Shown: positions 35,086 to 44,350, numbered from the stretch's first letter. The stretch: 64,000 bases of DNA from Leisingera sp. ANG-M1 (GCF_000813745.1 NZ_JWLC01000013.1:187498-251497); one strand, 5' to 3'. The notes: generated from the letters alone by a model not told the origin. Translations and numbers: made by a program.

Positions 35086-35292
35086 TTAGTCCAGCGACAG
35101 GTTCACTGCCGACTCGCGGCCGTCACGGCCGGGTTCGATGTCGAAAGTGACTTTCTGGTTGTCCGCCAGGCCGGTCAGGCCGGAACGCTCAACAGCGGAA
35201 ATGTGCACGAACACATCTTTGCTGCCGCCGTCGGGTGCGATGAAGCCGTAGCCTTTGGTGGTGTTGAACCATTTTACGGTGCCGGTGGCCAT
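35086..35292 (-). CDS. Cold-shock domain protein (CspA family)
   Basis: 68 aa single cold-shock domain. RNP1 is KGYGFIAP and RNP2 is VFVHISAV. Binds single-stranded RNA/DNA as an RNA chaperone. AGGAG precedes the start. The upstream 35293-35540 is free of genes and may provide a long regulated 5' leader as for other csp genes, but I see no specific motif. Confidence 0.95.
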   Translation of the reverse strand: MATGTVKWFNTTKGYGFIAPDGGSKDVFVHISAVERSGLTGLADNQKVTFDIEPGRDGRESAVNLSLD

Positions 35293-35624
35293 ATCCGTAG
35301 TCTCCTAAAGTTTTTGCTGCCCGCGTCGGTGCGGCAGCCTGGCGTAGTCGGTCTGGATCGAGAGACTGAAAACGCCGGTGACGGGGAGACAGTGGATCGA
35401 CAAGAATAACGTAAGCGCCCTTCATATGGGCCGTGGGGGTGAGTCTTTCAAGGCGTTTGTTCACAAAGACTTGTTCCACGGGCTAACTACTGCTGTCTGA
35501 CCGGAAGCCGGCGCCGGGAAAACGCGGCTCTGAATGTCAAAGTATGTTTCTTGAACATTGTCTTCGCTGGAGGCCAAAATGCATTCATACTCGGGCTAAC
35601 AGTTTTCTTGTGAAGACATTGATA
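35293..35624. other. Intergenic region between cold-shock gene and lipoprotein gene
   Basis: About 330 bp without a convincing gene. It holds the divergent promoters; AT content rises toward 35560-35640. A longer open frame runs into it from 35544 but begins without a ribosome site. Confidence 0.5.
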
Positions 35625-36140
35625 ATGAAGAGATTCAGATATTTTTCAGATATTGGGCCATCGCCTGAATCGGCTTTTCGGAGCATTGTGATGCCGGCAC
35701 TCACCACTTTGCTCGTTTCGGGATGCAGCGGTCAGCCTCTTCATAAGCCGCTTCCACAGACATACGAACCTTTCGATGACCGTCCGGATCTCCAGCTGAC
35801 TTTTCAGCATAAAATTGCTGTCGTGAAAGGAACTGTAAGACACTTCAATGAAGATGGATCACAAGCAACACACCACTTTGTTCCGGTTGAGACGGTAACC
35901 GACAGAAACACTTACGTACTCTCAGTAACTCCGGCGCAGTTGGATATCGAAGCGGTCTCAGACGTCTTGGCGTTGGCGCGGGCTGCTGAGCAGTACTGCG
36001 AGGACGCCGGGCTTGTTGCCGTATCTGCGGGATTGAACCTGTTTGCGGCCGGCGAAGAAACACTACTGGTTGAGAAATGCGTTCCGCAACCGGTTATTCT
36101 GCCGCCTTGGTATAAGTCTGGAGACCGGGTTCCACGCTAG
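35625..36140 (+). CDS. Putative lipoprotein, AT-richer than neighbours, no family recognised
   Basis: 171 aa. A lipobox is seen in MPALTTLLVSGCSGQPL, with the lipidated Cys at residue 34 of this start, preceded by basic residues (KRFRYF). The mature part has about 135 residues, with EPFDDRPDLQLTFQHKIAV and AEQYCEDAGLVAVSAGLNLF as the more structured parts. Start uncertain: ATG 35625 gives a complete signal peptide; ATG 35691 has a better GGAG but leaves a very short one. Codon use and base composition differ from the GC-rich surroundings, consistent with recent acquisition or low expression. Function unknown. Confidence 0.55.
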   Translation: MKRFRYFSDIGPSPESAFRSIVMPALTTLLVSGCSGQPLHKPLPQTYEPFDDRPDLQLTFQHKIAVVKGTVRHFNEDGSQATHHFVPVETVTDRNTYVLSVTPAQLDIEAVSDVLALARAAEQYCEDAGLVAVSAGLNLFAAGEETLLVEKCVPQPVILPPWYKSGDRVPR

Positions 36141-36201
36141 GAAAAGCCAGTCTCTATGTGATTAGGCTTAACCGTTCAGGGAATTTCTAAGCTGTCTTCC
36201 C

Positions 36202-36768
36202 TCAAGCATTCTTCACAATCAGAAACACCCGCGCAGGCCCCTCGGGCGCGGAGATCGAATGCGCGACGTCGGCGGCATAGCGGGCAGTGTCGCCGGCCTG
36301 CAGATGGTCCTTGGCATTGCCGGAACTGACCGCGATCTCGCCCTCCAGCACCGTCAGCTGCTCCATCGCGCCGCGGGTGTGGGGCTGGCTGGTCAGCGCG
36401 CCGCCTTTATCGAAGCGGATATCATAGACCTCATGCCCGCCGGCCTCTTCCGGCGGCGACAGGATGCGGATGCGGCAGCCCTGGCCCATGTTCTCGATCT
36501 TGGGCACGTCCGCGGCGCGCAGCACCTCGATCCGGTCTTTCATGTCGCCCGCTTCCAGCAGGCCGGCAAAATCCACCTGCAGCGCGCGCGTGAGGTTCCA
36601 CAGCGTCGCAATGGTGGGGGAGCTTTCGCCGCGTTCGATCTGGCTCACCATCGAGCGGCTGACGCCGGAGAGATTGGCCACCGCCTCCAGGCTCAGGCCC
36701 TGGGCGCGGCGGGCCTCTTTCAGGCGGGCGGGCAGCAGGGTCAGGATATCGTCTGTGTTTTCCGTCAT
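36202..36768 (-). CDS. XRE family regulator with C-terminal cupin domain
   Basis: 188 aa. Helix-turn-helix of the XRE type (about 12-68; LSLEAVANLSGVSRSMVSQI, then ERGESSPTIATLWNLTRAL) and a cupin_2 sensor domain (about 105-185; HTRGAMEQLTVLEGEIAV). Such proteins often repress neighbouring catabolic genes and are relieved by a small ligand. Divergent from a thiolase gene; the gap contains phased GTGCAC-like hexamers that may be its operator. Start 36768 chosen over 36804. Confidence 0.9.
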   Translation of the reverse strand: MTENTDDILTLLPARLKEARRAQGLSLEAVANLSGVSRSMVSQIERGESSPTIATLWNLTRALQVDFAGLLEAGDMKDRIEVLRAADVPKIENMGQGCRIRILSPPEEAGGHEVYDIRFDKGGALTSQPHTRGAMEQLTVLEGEIAVSSGNAKDHLQAGDTARYAADVAHSISAPEGPARVFLIVKNA

Positions 36769-36838
36769 GACGGATTCTCTGCGCCGGCGGGGCGGGTTTG
36801 TCAAATGCTCTGGTTATTGGCGATGCTGCGCCGCAGCG

Positions 36839-36866
36839 GTGCACAGGGGGTGTACAAGGGGTGCAC
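36839..36866. promoter_or_regulatory. Three hexamer palindromes at exact 11-bp spacing
   Basis: GTGCAC at 36839, GTGTAC at 36850 and GTGCAC at 36861: three near-identical palindromic hexamers, each 11 bp from the next (about one helical turn). They lie between the XRE-cupin regulator and the thiolase gene, 96-123 bp before the thiolase ATG. Candidate cooperative operator. Confidence 0.45.
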
Positions 36867-36961
36867 GGCAGGTGACGCGGCGTTGTGGTGACGGCACGTC
36901 CGGGCAGACAGGTCCATGCTGCGGGTGCATAGTGGCGGTAGACCTGAGGAGGAATGAGACA

Positions 36962-38137
36962 ATGACCGACATCGTGATCCTGGACGGCGCCCGCACCGCT
37001 ATCGGCACTTTTGGCGGCGCTCTGGCGGGCACCGCGCCCATCGACCTGGCTGCAACCGTCTCCAAGGCGGCGCTGGAGCGCTCAGGCGTCGAGGGCGGCC
37101 AGATCGGCCATGTGGTGTTCGGCCACATCATCAATACCGAGCCCCGCGACATGTACCTGAGCCGGGTTGCTGCGATGCAGGCAGGGGTGCCGGATGCGGT
37201 GCCGGCGATGAACGTGAACCGGCTGTGCGGTTCCGGCGTGCAGGCAATTGTCTCGGCCTTTCAATCGCTTGCCATGGGCGATGCGGAGTTTGCCCTGGCG
37301 GGCGGCGCCGAGAACATGTCGCGCAGCCCTTACATCATCCAGCAGAGCCGCTGGGGGGCCAAAATGGGCGATGTGAAGTCGCTCGACATGATGCTGGGTG
37401 CGCTGAACTGCCCCTTCGGCACCGGCCACATGGGCGTCACGGCGGAAAATGTTGCCGATGAACACGGCATCACCCGCGAGGAGATGGACGCCTTTGCCCT
37501 CACCAGCCAGACCCGCGCTGCGGCTGCGATCGAGGCGGGGCACTTCCGCAGCCAGATCACGCCGGTAGACGTGAAAGTGAAACGTGATCTGGTGCCCTTT
37601 GAAGTGGATGAGCATCCGAAGGGCACGTCGCTGGAGAAACTGGCAGGGCTGAAGGCGGTGTTCCAGAAGGACGGCCGGGTAACCGCCGGAAATGCAAGCG
37701 GTATCAACGATGGTGCGGCGGCGATGGTGCTGGCAACCGCCACGGCTGCGGAGAAGGCGGGGCTGAAACCCAAGGCGCGGATCCTGGGCTATGCCCATGC
37801 CGGGGTGCGGCCGGAAGTGATGGGCATCGGGCCGGTCCCGGCGGTGCGCAACCTGCTGAATAAGACCGGCCTATCGGCTGGGGATTTCGATGTGATTGAA
37901 TCGAACGAAGCCTTTGCGGCGCAGGCGCTTGCCGTGAACAAGGAGCTGGGTCTCGACCCGGCTAAGGTGAACCCGAATGGCGGCGCCATTGCACTTGGCC
38001 ATCCGGTGGGGGCAACCGGGGCAATCATCACGTTGAAAACGCTTTATGAATTGGAGCGCACAGGAGGCTCGAAAGGGCTGGTCACCATGTGCATCGGCGG
38101 CGGCCAGGGTATCGCCCTGGCAATCGAGCGGCTTTAA
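36962..38137 (+). CDS. Acetyl-CoA C-acyltransferase (thiolase)
   Basis: 391 aa thiolase. Joins or cleaves acyl-CoA/acetyl-CoA (ketone-body, polyhydroxyalkanoate precursor or beta-oxidation step). The nucleophile Cys89 is in NVNRLCGSGVQAI. The NEAFAAQAL motif (His-containing region GHPVGATGA) and the second active-site Cys in CIGGGQGIA are present. GAGGAGG ribosome site before ATG 36962; an upstream open frame from 36464 is spurious. Could be phaA- or bktB-like; no phaB/phaC neighbours. Likely under control of the divergent XRE-cupin regulator. Confidence 0.93.
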   Translation: MTDIVILDGARTAIGTFGGALAGTAPIDLAATVSKAALERSGVEGGQIGHVVFGHIINTEPRDMYLSRVAAMQAGVPDAVPAMNVNRLCGSGVQAIVSAFQSLAMGDAEFALAGGAENMSRSPYIIQQSRWGAKMGDVKSLDMMLGALNCPFGTGHMGVTAENVADEHGITREEMDAFALTSQTRAAAAIEAGHFRSQITPVDVKVKRDLVPFEVDEHPKGTSLEKLAGLKAVFQKDGRVTAGNASGINDGAAAMVLATATAAEKAGLKPKARILGYAHAGVRPEVMGIGPVPAVRNLLNKTGLSAGDFDVIESNEAFAAQALAVNKELGLDPAKVNPNGGAIALGHPVGATGAIITLKTLYELERTGGSKGLVTMCIGGGQGIALAIERL

Positions 38138-38142
38138 CAAGC

Positions 38143-38185
38143 TGCGGGCGGGTTTGCAGCCTGCCCGCAACCGCCGGTCCGGCGG
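38143..38185. terminator. Two GC hairpins between convergent thiolase and receiver genes
   Basis: TGCGGGC (38143-38149) with GCCCGCA (38163-38169), then CCGCCGG/CCGGCGG palindrome (38171-38185). No T-run; possible bidirectional termination structure. Confidence 0.35.
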
Positions 38186-38202
38186 CAATATGGGAAGGCC
38201 TG

Positions 38203-38592
38203 CTAGGCCGCCGCGCAGAATTTGTCTATCAGGTTCAGCAATTGCCCGGGTGTTACCGGTTTGGAAGCAAATCCGTTCATACCCAGCTGTTTGACAACAG
38301 CGTCGTCGTGGTAGGAGACATCCGCGGTCACTGCGACGATCGGCAGGCTTTGGGGCGGGTCCAGCGGCGCCTCGCGGATCTTTCGGGTTGCGTCAATTCC
38401 CGAGACCCGCGGCATGTGCAAATCCATCAGCACCAGCCCGAACTCGTTTGGCGCATTGTTCAGGATCTCAATGCTTTCCTGTCCGTCCTCGGCAATTTCC
38501 ACATCCACGCCGAGAGCCAGAATAATCTCGCGCATCATATAGCGGGTGAACTCGTCGTTTTCGACAAGCAGGACTTTCCGCGGATTACGCAT
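38203..38592 (-). CDS. Stand-alone response-regulator receiver protein
   Basis: 129 aa, only a receiver domain. Phospho-acceptor Asp57 in GLVLMDLHMPRVSG, acidic pocket VENDE near residue 11, Lys111 in FASKPVT. No DNA-binding or other output domain. Overlaps the end of the histidine kinase gene by 8 nt, so the kinase is almost certainly its phosphodonor. Such single-domain receivers act by docking to a target protein or as phosphate sinks. Target unknown. Confidence 0.92.
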   Translation of the reverse strand: MRNPRKVLLVENDEFTRYMMREIILALGVDVEIAEDGQESIEILNNAPNEFGLVLMDLHMPRVSGIDATRKIREAPLDPPQSLPIVAVTADVSYHDDAVVKQLGMNGFASKPVTPGQLLNLIDKFCAAA

Positions 38593-40075
38593 CGGCAGGT
38601 TCTTTCGTTATTGCCTCGGTTGGAAGCAGCAGTAGGAATTCGGTCGAAAAGCCATCGCTTGGAGGCTCCAGAAGCTCAAGGGACCCTCCCATCAGTTCTG
38701 CAATTCCGGAAGATATCGACAACCCGAGCCCCGATCCATCATGCTTTCGATTCAACCCCTGGTCAACTTGACTGAAGCGGTCAAAGACCAATTGGCGTTT
38801 GCTCCCAGGAATTCCCGAGCCGGTGTCACGGACGGAGACTGCTAGTTGCGCAGCCGGTCCTGGCCTGTCTTGAAGGCAAGGCGAGACAGCAATGCAAATC
38901 TGCCCCGAAGAGGCGAACTTGGCGGCATTGTCAGTCAGATTGCCGACAACCTGCGAAACGCGGGCGCCGTCCAGACGGTAGTGTTCTGCCAGATCGGGAT
39001 GCATTTCGAGCGTGACGCTGATGGCATCGCCTTTTCCGCGCCGGTGGACTGCGGCCTTGCCGGTTTCCAGCCAATGATCTGCCAAAGCGCGGATATTGGT
39101 GCAGGACGGGCTGAACTCAACTGCATTGGCTTCCAGACGGGCGGCTTCCAATGTGTTGGTCAGCATCTCCAGCAGGTTCTGTCCGGCGGCGAGCCCGGCC
39201 TGGGCATGGCGGCGGGTCTTGGGAGCGGAGTCCGGGCTGATTTCGATCAGGTGCAGCAACCCTAGGATGGCGTTCAGCGGGGTGCGGATCTCATGGCTGA
39301 GCGTTGTCAGAAAAACGGTGCGGACCGACAGGGCTTCTGTGGCGGAAGCTTCAGCCTGTTTGCGGTCCTCGATTTCGCGCTCCATCTCAGAGAAGTGGCG
39401 GCTGATGCGCTCTTCATACTTGTTGACAGCCGCTGCGACCGTGTCCAGCTCGTCCTTCGGTGCCCGCCGAAGCCGCGGCAGCACCAATCCCCGCCTGGCT
39501 GTGGTGCCCGGGGTTTCGCCAAGATGGCGGGCAATGTGCAGCAGGTGCCGGGTGACCAGCAGGTGAAACACCAGAAGCATCCCCAGGGCGGCCAGATAAG
39601 CCTTGGTGATATTGGCTGCCAAAGTGGTCCAGAGCTGGGCCCAGATGCGCTGCTGCATTTTGCTGAAGTCCAGCGCAAAACTGATCGTGCCCACGTCCTG
39701 CGGGGCGTCTCCCGGCGGCGCATAAAGCAGCGGGTAGGTGGCATCGAACCGGTCCGGCTGCAGGGGGCCGACCTGCCATGCGTGGCCGGTCGGCGTGTCC
39801 AGCGACACTGCGCTGATGAAATCCCCGGCGGCTATGCCTTCGAGGATGGCCTGCACGATGTCCAGATTGAATTCCCAAAGCCCCCGGGAGAGCGGGTCGG
39901 ACACGGTTTCTTTGACGAGCTGCAGGCTGGCAAAGGCTTCACGTTTTTGCGTTTCATAGCTGTAGTAGAGCTGTATCCCGGTGGAAAAGACCGAGAGCAC
40001 CGAGCTGATAATCAGGGACGCCATCACGAGCCGCAGGCTCAGCCGGCTTTTCAAGAGGGCCATGAGCATGGCCAT
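38585..40075 (-). CDS. Membrane sensor histidine kinase
   Basis: 496 aa. TM1 about 14-36, periplasmic sensor about 37-153, TM2 about 155-178, linker/coiled coil about 205-250, HisKA with His261 in TTLSHEIRTPLNAI, HATPase_c about 350-490 with NLTDNAAKF, DTGSGIP and GSGLGLSISSGI. Complete and apparently active. It lacks a fused receiver, but the receiver gene follows with an 8-nt overlap, resembling a split hybrid kinase. Signal unknown; the periplasmic domain contains SVSLDTPTGHAW-like sequence without a recognised ligand domain. Start uncertain among three near ATGs. Confidence 0.9.
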   Translation of the reverse strand: MAMLMALLKSRLSLRLVMASLIISSVLSVFSTGIQLYYSYETQKREAFASLQLVKETVSDPLSRGLWEFNLDIVQAILEGIAAGDFISAVSLDTPTGHAWQVGPLQPDRFDATYPLLYAPPGDAPQDVGTISFALDFSKMQQRIWAQLWTTLAANITKAYLAALGMLLVFHLLVTRHLLHIARHLGETPGTTARRGLVLPRLRRAPKDELDTVAAAVNKYEERISRHFSEMEREIEDRKQAEASATEALSVRTVFLTTLSHEIRTPLNAILGLLHLIEISPDSAPKTRRHAQAGLAAGQNLLEMLTNTLEAARLEANAVEFSPSCTNIRALADHWLETGKAAVHRRGKGDAISVTLEMHPDLAEHYRLDGARVSQVVGNLTDNAAKFASSGQICIAVSPCLQDRPGPAAQLAVSVRDTGSGIPGSKRQLVFDRFSQVDQGLNRKHDGSGLGLSISSGIAELMGGSLELLEPPSDGFSTEFLLLLPTEAITKEPADA

Positions 40076-40185
40076 TGCCTAGCGCAAGGAACCGAGGGGA
40101 GGCAATTCCGCTCGAACGCTATGCTGCCTCGCAGATGGCAGGTGTTGTTGAAATCAGCCATTGCCTGGATGCAGGGCAAGGCTCC

Positions 40186-40256
40186 GGTGGGGGGCGCTGC
40201 CCCCTCGCGCCTGGCGGCGCTCCCCCCCGGGATGTTTTTAACCAGAAAGAAGCGGC
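40186..40256 (-). repeat. Dispersed two-hairpin intergenic element, copy D
   Basis: Read on the - strand: CGCTTCTTTCTGGTT head, AAACATCCCGGGGGGGA core, hairpin 1 GCGCC/GGCGC with 4-nt loop, hairpin 2 GGGGGC/GCCCCC with 3-nt loop. It begins 15 nt after the ubiB stop, in ubiB orientation. Confidence 0.8.
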
Positions 40257-40271
40257 AGGTGCTGCTTTGGG

Positions 40272-41801
40272 TCAGATCAGCAGCATAACCACGGCCAGCA
40301 GGCCCGCGCCGCCAGCGGCCCCCATAAGCGCCGGGGCCAGCCAGCCGGCACCGCCGCGGTTTTGAGAGCCGTTCTGCTGTGCCTGGGCAATCAGCGCTTG
40401 CTCGACCAGCGCAGGCAGGCGGGGGCCGAAACGCGCCATCACCTTGGCGGTGTCCAATAGGTCGGTGACTACCGCGCGCGGGCCGATGGACTTCTTGATG
40501 TAATCCTCGACCACCGGCCGGGCGGCTTCCCAGATGTTGATATGCGGGTCCAGCGAGCGGGCAACGCCTTCGACCACCACCATGGTGCGTTGCAGCAGGA
40601 TCAGTTCGGTGCGGGTTTCCATGCCGAAACGTTCTGTGACTTCGAACAGATAGTTCAGCAGCCGCCCCATGGAAATTTGCGAGGCATCCATGCCGAAGAT
40701 CGGTTCGCCCACTGCACGCAGGGCGCGGGCGAATTCATCAACGTCGCGGTTGGCTGGCACATAACCCGCCTCGAAATGCACCTCGGCCACGCGTTTGTAG
40801 TCGCGCTTGATAAAGCCATAAAGGATCTCGGCATAGACCCGGCGGGTGTACTCATCAATGTGGCCCATGATGCCGAAGTCATAGGCGATGATATCGCCGT
40901 TATTTGCGACCTTGAGGTTGCCCTGGTGCATGTCGGCGTGGAAGTAGCCATCGCGCAGCGCGTGGCGCAGGAACAGCGACAGCACCCGGTCGGCCAGCAC
41001 CTTGCGGTCATGGCCTGCTGCGTCCAGCGCGTCGTTGTCGCCCAGCGGTACGCCATCAGCCCAGCCCATGGTCATCACCCGGCGGGCAGAATAGCCCCAG
41101 CGGATTTCCGGCAGCTGGAAACCTTCGTCCTTGGCGGTGTTGGCCGCGAATTCCGAGGCGGCGGCGCTTTCCAGCCGCAGGTCCAGCTCACCTTGCACAA
41201 CGCCGTCAAAATGCTCGATCACATCCATCGGTTTCAGACGGCGCGCGCCGGGTGCAAACAGATCCACGATGCGGGCGGCGAAATAGAAGGCGTCCACATC
41301 CTTGTTGAAAGCGCGTTCGATGCCGGGGCGGAGAACCTTGACGGCCACTTCCTCGCCAGTCTCAGCCAATGTGGCGCGGTGCACCTGGGCGATGGAGGCG
41401 GCGGCTACCGGATCGCTGAAGTCTGAGAAAATCTCGGAGGCGGGGCGGCCCAGTTCCTTTTCAACCTCGGCCAACGCCTCAGCGCGGGAGAATGGCGGCA
41501 GCTTGTCCTGCAGCACACGCAGCTGATTGGCCAAATCCTTGCCCACGACGTCCGGACGGGTCGAAAGCACCTGACCGAATTTGATATAGGCCGGCCCCAG
41601 CGCGTTCAGCGCGCGGGTTTCTGGCGGCATGGCGGCATCGCCCTTGTAGCCCAGCCATTTGAACGGCCAGCCAAGGGTGCGGGCCAGGATGCGCAAGGGC
41701 TTGGGGGCCTCAAACGCCTCCAGTACCGAATGCATGGCGCCGGTGCGCTCGAAAGTGGCGCCTGTGCGGATCAGGCGCAGGATATTATGAGGGCCGCGCA
41801 T
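40272..41801 (-). CDS. ubiB: UbiB-family protein (atypical kinase/ATPase in ubiquinone synthesis)
   Basis: 509 aa. ABC1/ADCK/UbiB family, needed for ubiquinone synthesis; acts as an ATPase that makes precursors accessible. The KxGQ signature is AYIKFGQVLSTRPD near residue 72. Kinase-like motifs: EEVAVKVLRPGI (VAVK-like Lys), FHADMHQGNLKV (catalytic loop), AYDFGIMGHI (DFG). C-terminal hydrophobic helix about 485-509 anchors it in the membrane. Located 3 nt after ubiE on the same strand, forming a ubiE-ubiB operon. Followed by a dispersed repeat element. Confidence 0.95.
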   Translation of the reverse strand: MRGPHNILRLIRTGATFERTGAMHSVLEAFEAPKPLRILARTLGWPFKWLGYKGDAAMPPETRALNALGPAYIKFGQVLSTRPDVVGKDLANQLRVLQDKLPPFSRAEALAEVEKELGRPASEIFSDFSDPVAAASIAQVHRATLAETGEEVAVKVLRPGIERAFNKDVDAFYFAARIVDLFAPGARRLKPMDVIEHFDGVVQGELDLRLESAAASEFAANTAKDEGFQLPEIRWGYSARRVMTMGWADGVPLGDNDALDAAGHDRKVLADRVLSLFLRHALRDGYFHADMHQGNLKVANNGDIIAYDFGIMGHIDEYTRRVYAEILYGFIKRDYKRVAEVHFEAGYVPANRDVDEFARALRAVGEPIFGMDASQISMGRLLNYLFEVTERFGMETRTELILLQRTMVVVEGVARSLDPHINIWEAARPVVEDYIKKSIGPRAVVTDLLDTAKVMARFGPRLPALVEQALIAQAQQNGSQNRGGAGWLAPALMGAAGGAGLLAVVMLLI

Positions 41802-41804
41802 GGA

Positions 41805-42548
41805 TCAGATCTTCCAGCCGGAATGCAGGGCCGCGATGCCCATCGACAGGTTGCGGTACTTGGCGTTCCCGAACCCGGCCTTTTTGACCATGCTCAGGAA
41901 GGTCTCCTGATCGGGGAAGTTGCGGATCGATTCCACCAGATACTGATAGCTGTCGTAATCGCCGGCGATGATCTGTCCCATCCGCGGGATCACATTGAAG
42001 GAATAGAGGTCATAGAGCTTTTGCAACCCGTCGTTGGGCAACTGCGAGAACTCCAGCACCATCAGCCGCCCGCCGGGGCGCAGCACCCGGTAGGCCTCGT
42101 TCAGGGCCTCCTGCGGGCGGGTCACGTTCCGGATGCCGAAGGAGATGGTGTAGACGTCGAAAGTGTTGTCCTTGAACGGCAGCTTCATGGCGTCGCCGGT
42201 GACCCAGTCGAGGCTGTCGGCCATCTGCTCGGCCTCGGCGCGCTTGCGGCCTTCTTCCAGCATCGGGCGGGTGAGGTCGAGCACGGTGGAATGGCCGGAA
42301 CCTGCGCGTTTTAGGAACCGAAAGGAAATGTCGCCGGTGCCGCCGGCTACATCCAGCAGCCGCTGGCCCGGGCGCGGCGCCAGCCAATCCATCATCGCGT
42401 CCTTCCAGACCCGGTGGATGCCCACGCTCATGACGTCGTTCATGATGTCGTATTTCGAGGCGACCGAGTTGAAGACCCCCTGCACGCGGCCTGCCTTCTC
42501 CTCCTCGCGGACGGTTTCGAAACCAAAGTGGGTGGTGTTTTCGCTCAT
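41805..42548 (-). CDS. ubiE: Demethylubiquinone/demethylmenaquinone C-methyltransferase
   Basis: 247 aa class I SAM methyltransferase. C-methylates 2-polyprenyl-6-methoxybenzoquinol in ubiquinone synthesis. SAM motif I is [16 protein letters not shown] (near residue 64). Family signatures: [19 protein letters not shown] and [21 protein letters not shown] at the end. First gene of ubiE-ubiB; divergent from mutM with an 86-bp gap. Confidence 0.97.
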   Translation of the reverse strand: MSENTTHFGFETVREEEKAGRVQGVFNSVASKYDIMNDVMSVGIHRVWKDAMMDWLAPRPGQRLLDVAGGTGDISFRFLKRAGSGHSTVLDLTRPMLEEGRKRAEAEQMADSLDWVTGDAMKLPFKDNTFDVYTISFGIRNVTRPQEALNEAYRVLRPGGRLMVLEFSQLPNDGLQKLYDLYSFNVIPRMGQIIAGDYDSYQYLVESIRNFPDQETFLSMVKKAGFGNAKYRNLSMGIAALHSGWKI

Positions 42549-42634
42549 GAGGCTTGCCGTTTGCTGAGTTTCGCCCTTGTTATAAGGCGCTGTGGGGCAG
42601 GCACAATGCGGCCCGTTGGTTCAGGAGGGGTGTA

Positions 42635-43486
42635 ATGCCAGAATTGCCCGAGGTCGAGACGGTGAAACGCGGATTGGCGCCTGCCATGGAAGGGGCGGTG
42701 ATCACAAAGGCGGCAGTGAACCGCCCGGATCTGCGCTGGCCGTTTCCGGAGCGAATGGCGGAACGCCTGACCGGAGCGCGCGTGAGTGGGTTGCGGCGGC
42801 GGTCTAAATACATTCTGGCGGACCTGGATACCGATGAAACGCTGCTTATTCACCTGGGCATGTCGGGCCGTATGACGGTGTCCGGCGATCCGCTGGGGCA
42901 GTTCGTGCATGAGCATCCCAAAGCGGAGAAGCACGACCATGTGGTGCTGGACATGGACAACGGAGCCCGTATCACTTTCAACGATCCCCGCCGGTTCGGG
43001 GCGATGGATCTGCTGGAGACCGCCACCGCCGAATCCCACAAGCTGTTGGCGGTGCTGGGGCCGGAGCCTCTGGGCAATGACTTCCACGAGGACCACCTGG
43101 TTGCCGCCTTCAAAGGGCGCAACACGCCGGTGAAATCGGCATTACTGGATCAGGGAATCATCGCGGGCCTCGGTAACATTTATGTCTGCGAAGCGCTGTT
43201 CCGTGCGGGAATTTCGCCACGCCGCAAGGCCGGGCAGATTTCAGCGCAGCGGGTTGCAGTCCTTGTTCCGATCATCCGCGAAGTGCTGCAGGATGCCATC
43301 AGTGCAGGCGGGTCGTCGCTGAAAGATTTCCGGCAAGCCTCTGGTGAGCTTGGATATTTCCAGCATTCCTTTGATGCCTACGGGCGTGAGGGCGAGCCGT
43401 GCCGGCGCGAGGGTTGCGCAGGGTCAATTGCCAGAATCACCCAGTCCGGGCGCTCCACCTTCTACTGTGTAAAGTGCCAAAGATAG
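42635..43486 (+). CDS. mutM: Formamidopyrimidine-DNA glycosylase
   Basis: 283 aa. Excises 8-oxoguanine and formamidopyrimidines and cuts the backbone. After Met removal Pro is the nucleophile, followed by the catalytic Glu ([13 protein letters not shown]). Lys near residue 60 is in [13 protein letters not shown]2TH motif [21 protein letters not shown]-terminal zinc finger with four cysteines (C-x4-C-x16-C-x2-C, ending FYCVKCQR). AGGAGGGG precedes ATG 42635. Repairs oxidative damage; cytoplasmic. Confidence 0.97.
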   Translation: MPELPEVETVKRGLAPAMEGAVITKAAVNRPDLRWPFPERMAERLTGARVSGLRRRSKYILADLDTDETLLIHLGMSGRMTVSGDPLGQFVHEHPKAEKHDHVVLDMDNGARITFNDPRRFGAMDLLETATAESHKLLAVLGPEPLGNDFHEDHLVAAFKGRNTPVKSALLDQGIIAGLGNIYVCEALFRAGISPRRKAGQISAQRVAVLVPIIREVLQDAISAGGSSLKDFRQASGELGYFQHSFDAYGREGEPCRREGCAGSIARITQSGRSTFYCVKCQR

Positions 43487-43549
43487 CTTGATCAGAGGGA
43501 CCCTTTTGGTAAGGACTCAGGACTGAACGGAACAACCGAAAGAGAAATC

Positions 43550-44326
43550 ATGGCCTACGAGACGATCACCGTCGATGTGCAGGACCACGTTTGCCTTATT
43601 AAACTGAACCGCCCAGAGGCGATGAACGCGCTCAACCAGGAGCTCATCGGAGAGCTCTGCGATGCTCTTGAGGAAGCTGATGCCAGCGACAAGGTGCGCT
43701 GCATCGTACTGACCGGATCCGAGAAGGCCTTTGCCGCCGGTGCCGACATCAAGGAGATGTCGGAGATGAGTTTCACCGAGGTGTTTTCCACCAACCTGTT
43801 TGCCGATGCCAATGACCGCATTTCGGCGATCCGCAAGCCGGTGATTGCTGCTGTGGCCGGTTACGCGCTGGGCGGCGGCTGCGAGCTGGCGATGCTGTGC
43901 GATTTCATCATCGCCGCCGAGACTGCCAAGTTCGGCCAGCCCGAAATCAATCTGGGCGTCGTGGCCGGGATCGGCGGCACCCAGCGGCTGACCCGCTTTG
44001 TCGGCAAGTCGAAATCGATGGACATGAACCTAACGGGCCGTTTCATGAACGCTGAGGAAGCCGAGCGTGCGGGCCTGGTGTCACGCGTGGTGCCGGCCAA
44101 GAAGCTGATCGAGGAAGCCACCGGCGCGGCCCAGAAGATTGCCGAGAAATCGCTGCTGACGGCAATGGCAGTGAAGGAATCGGTGAACCGTTCCTATGAG
44201 CTGCCGCTGAACGAGGGGCTCTTGTTCGAGCGCCGGGTGTTTCATTCGATGTTTGCCACCGAAGACCAGAAAGAAGGCATGGCGGCCTTCCTGGAGAAGC
44301 GCGAGGCGCAGTTCCGGGATAAGTAA
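43550..44326 (+). CDS. Enoyl-CoA hydratase
   Basis: 258 aa crotonase-family protein. Hydrates 2-enoyl-CoA in fatty-acid or amino-acid breakdown. Oxyanion-hole blocks FAAGADIKEMSEMSF and GYALGGGCELAMLCD; catalytic Glu in QPEINLGVVAGIGGTQRL. Lies between mutM and rpsT, a neighbourhood typical of Rhodobacterales. 63 nt after mutM, may be co-transcribed with it. Ends in a clear terminator. Confidence 0.95.
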   Translation: MAYETITVDVQDHVCLIKLNRPEAMNALNQELIGELCDALEEADASDKVRCIVLTGSEKAFAAGADIKEMSEMSFTEVFSTNLFADANDRISAIRKPVIAAVAGYALGGGCELAMLCDFIIAAETAKFGQPEINLGVVAGIGGTQRLTRFVGKSKSMDMNLTGRFMNAEEAERAGLVSRVVPAKKLIEEATGAAQKIAEKSLLTAMAVKESVNRSYELPLNEGLLFERRVFHSMFATEDQKEGMAAFLEKREAQFRDK

Positions 44327-44350
44327 TGCCCGGTTGAAGAAGTTGCTGAG

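Noticed and set aside
36464-36961. N-terminal extension of the thiolase
   Set aside because: The extended frame overlaps the divergent regulator and lacks similarity; ATG 36962 has a strong ribosome site.
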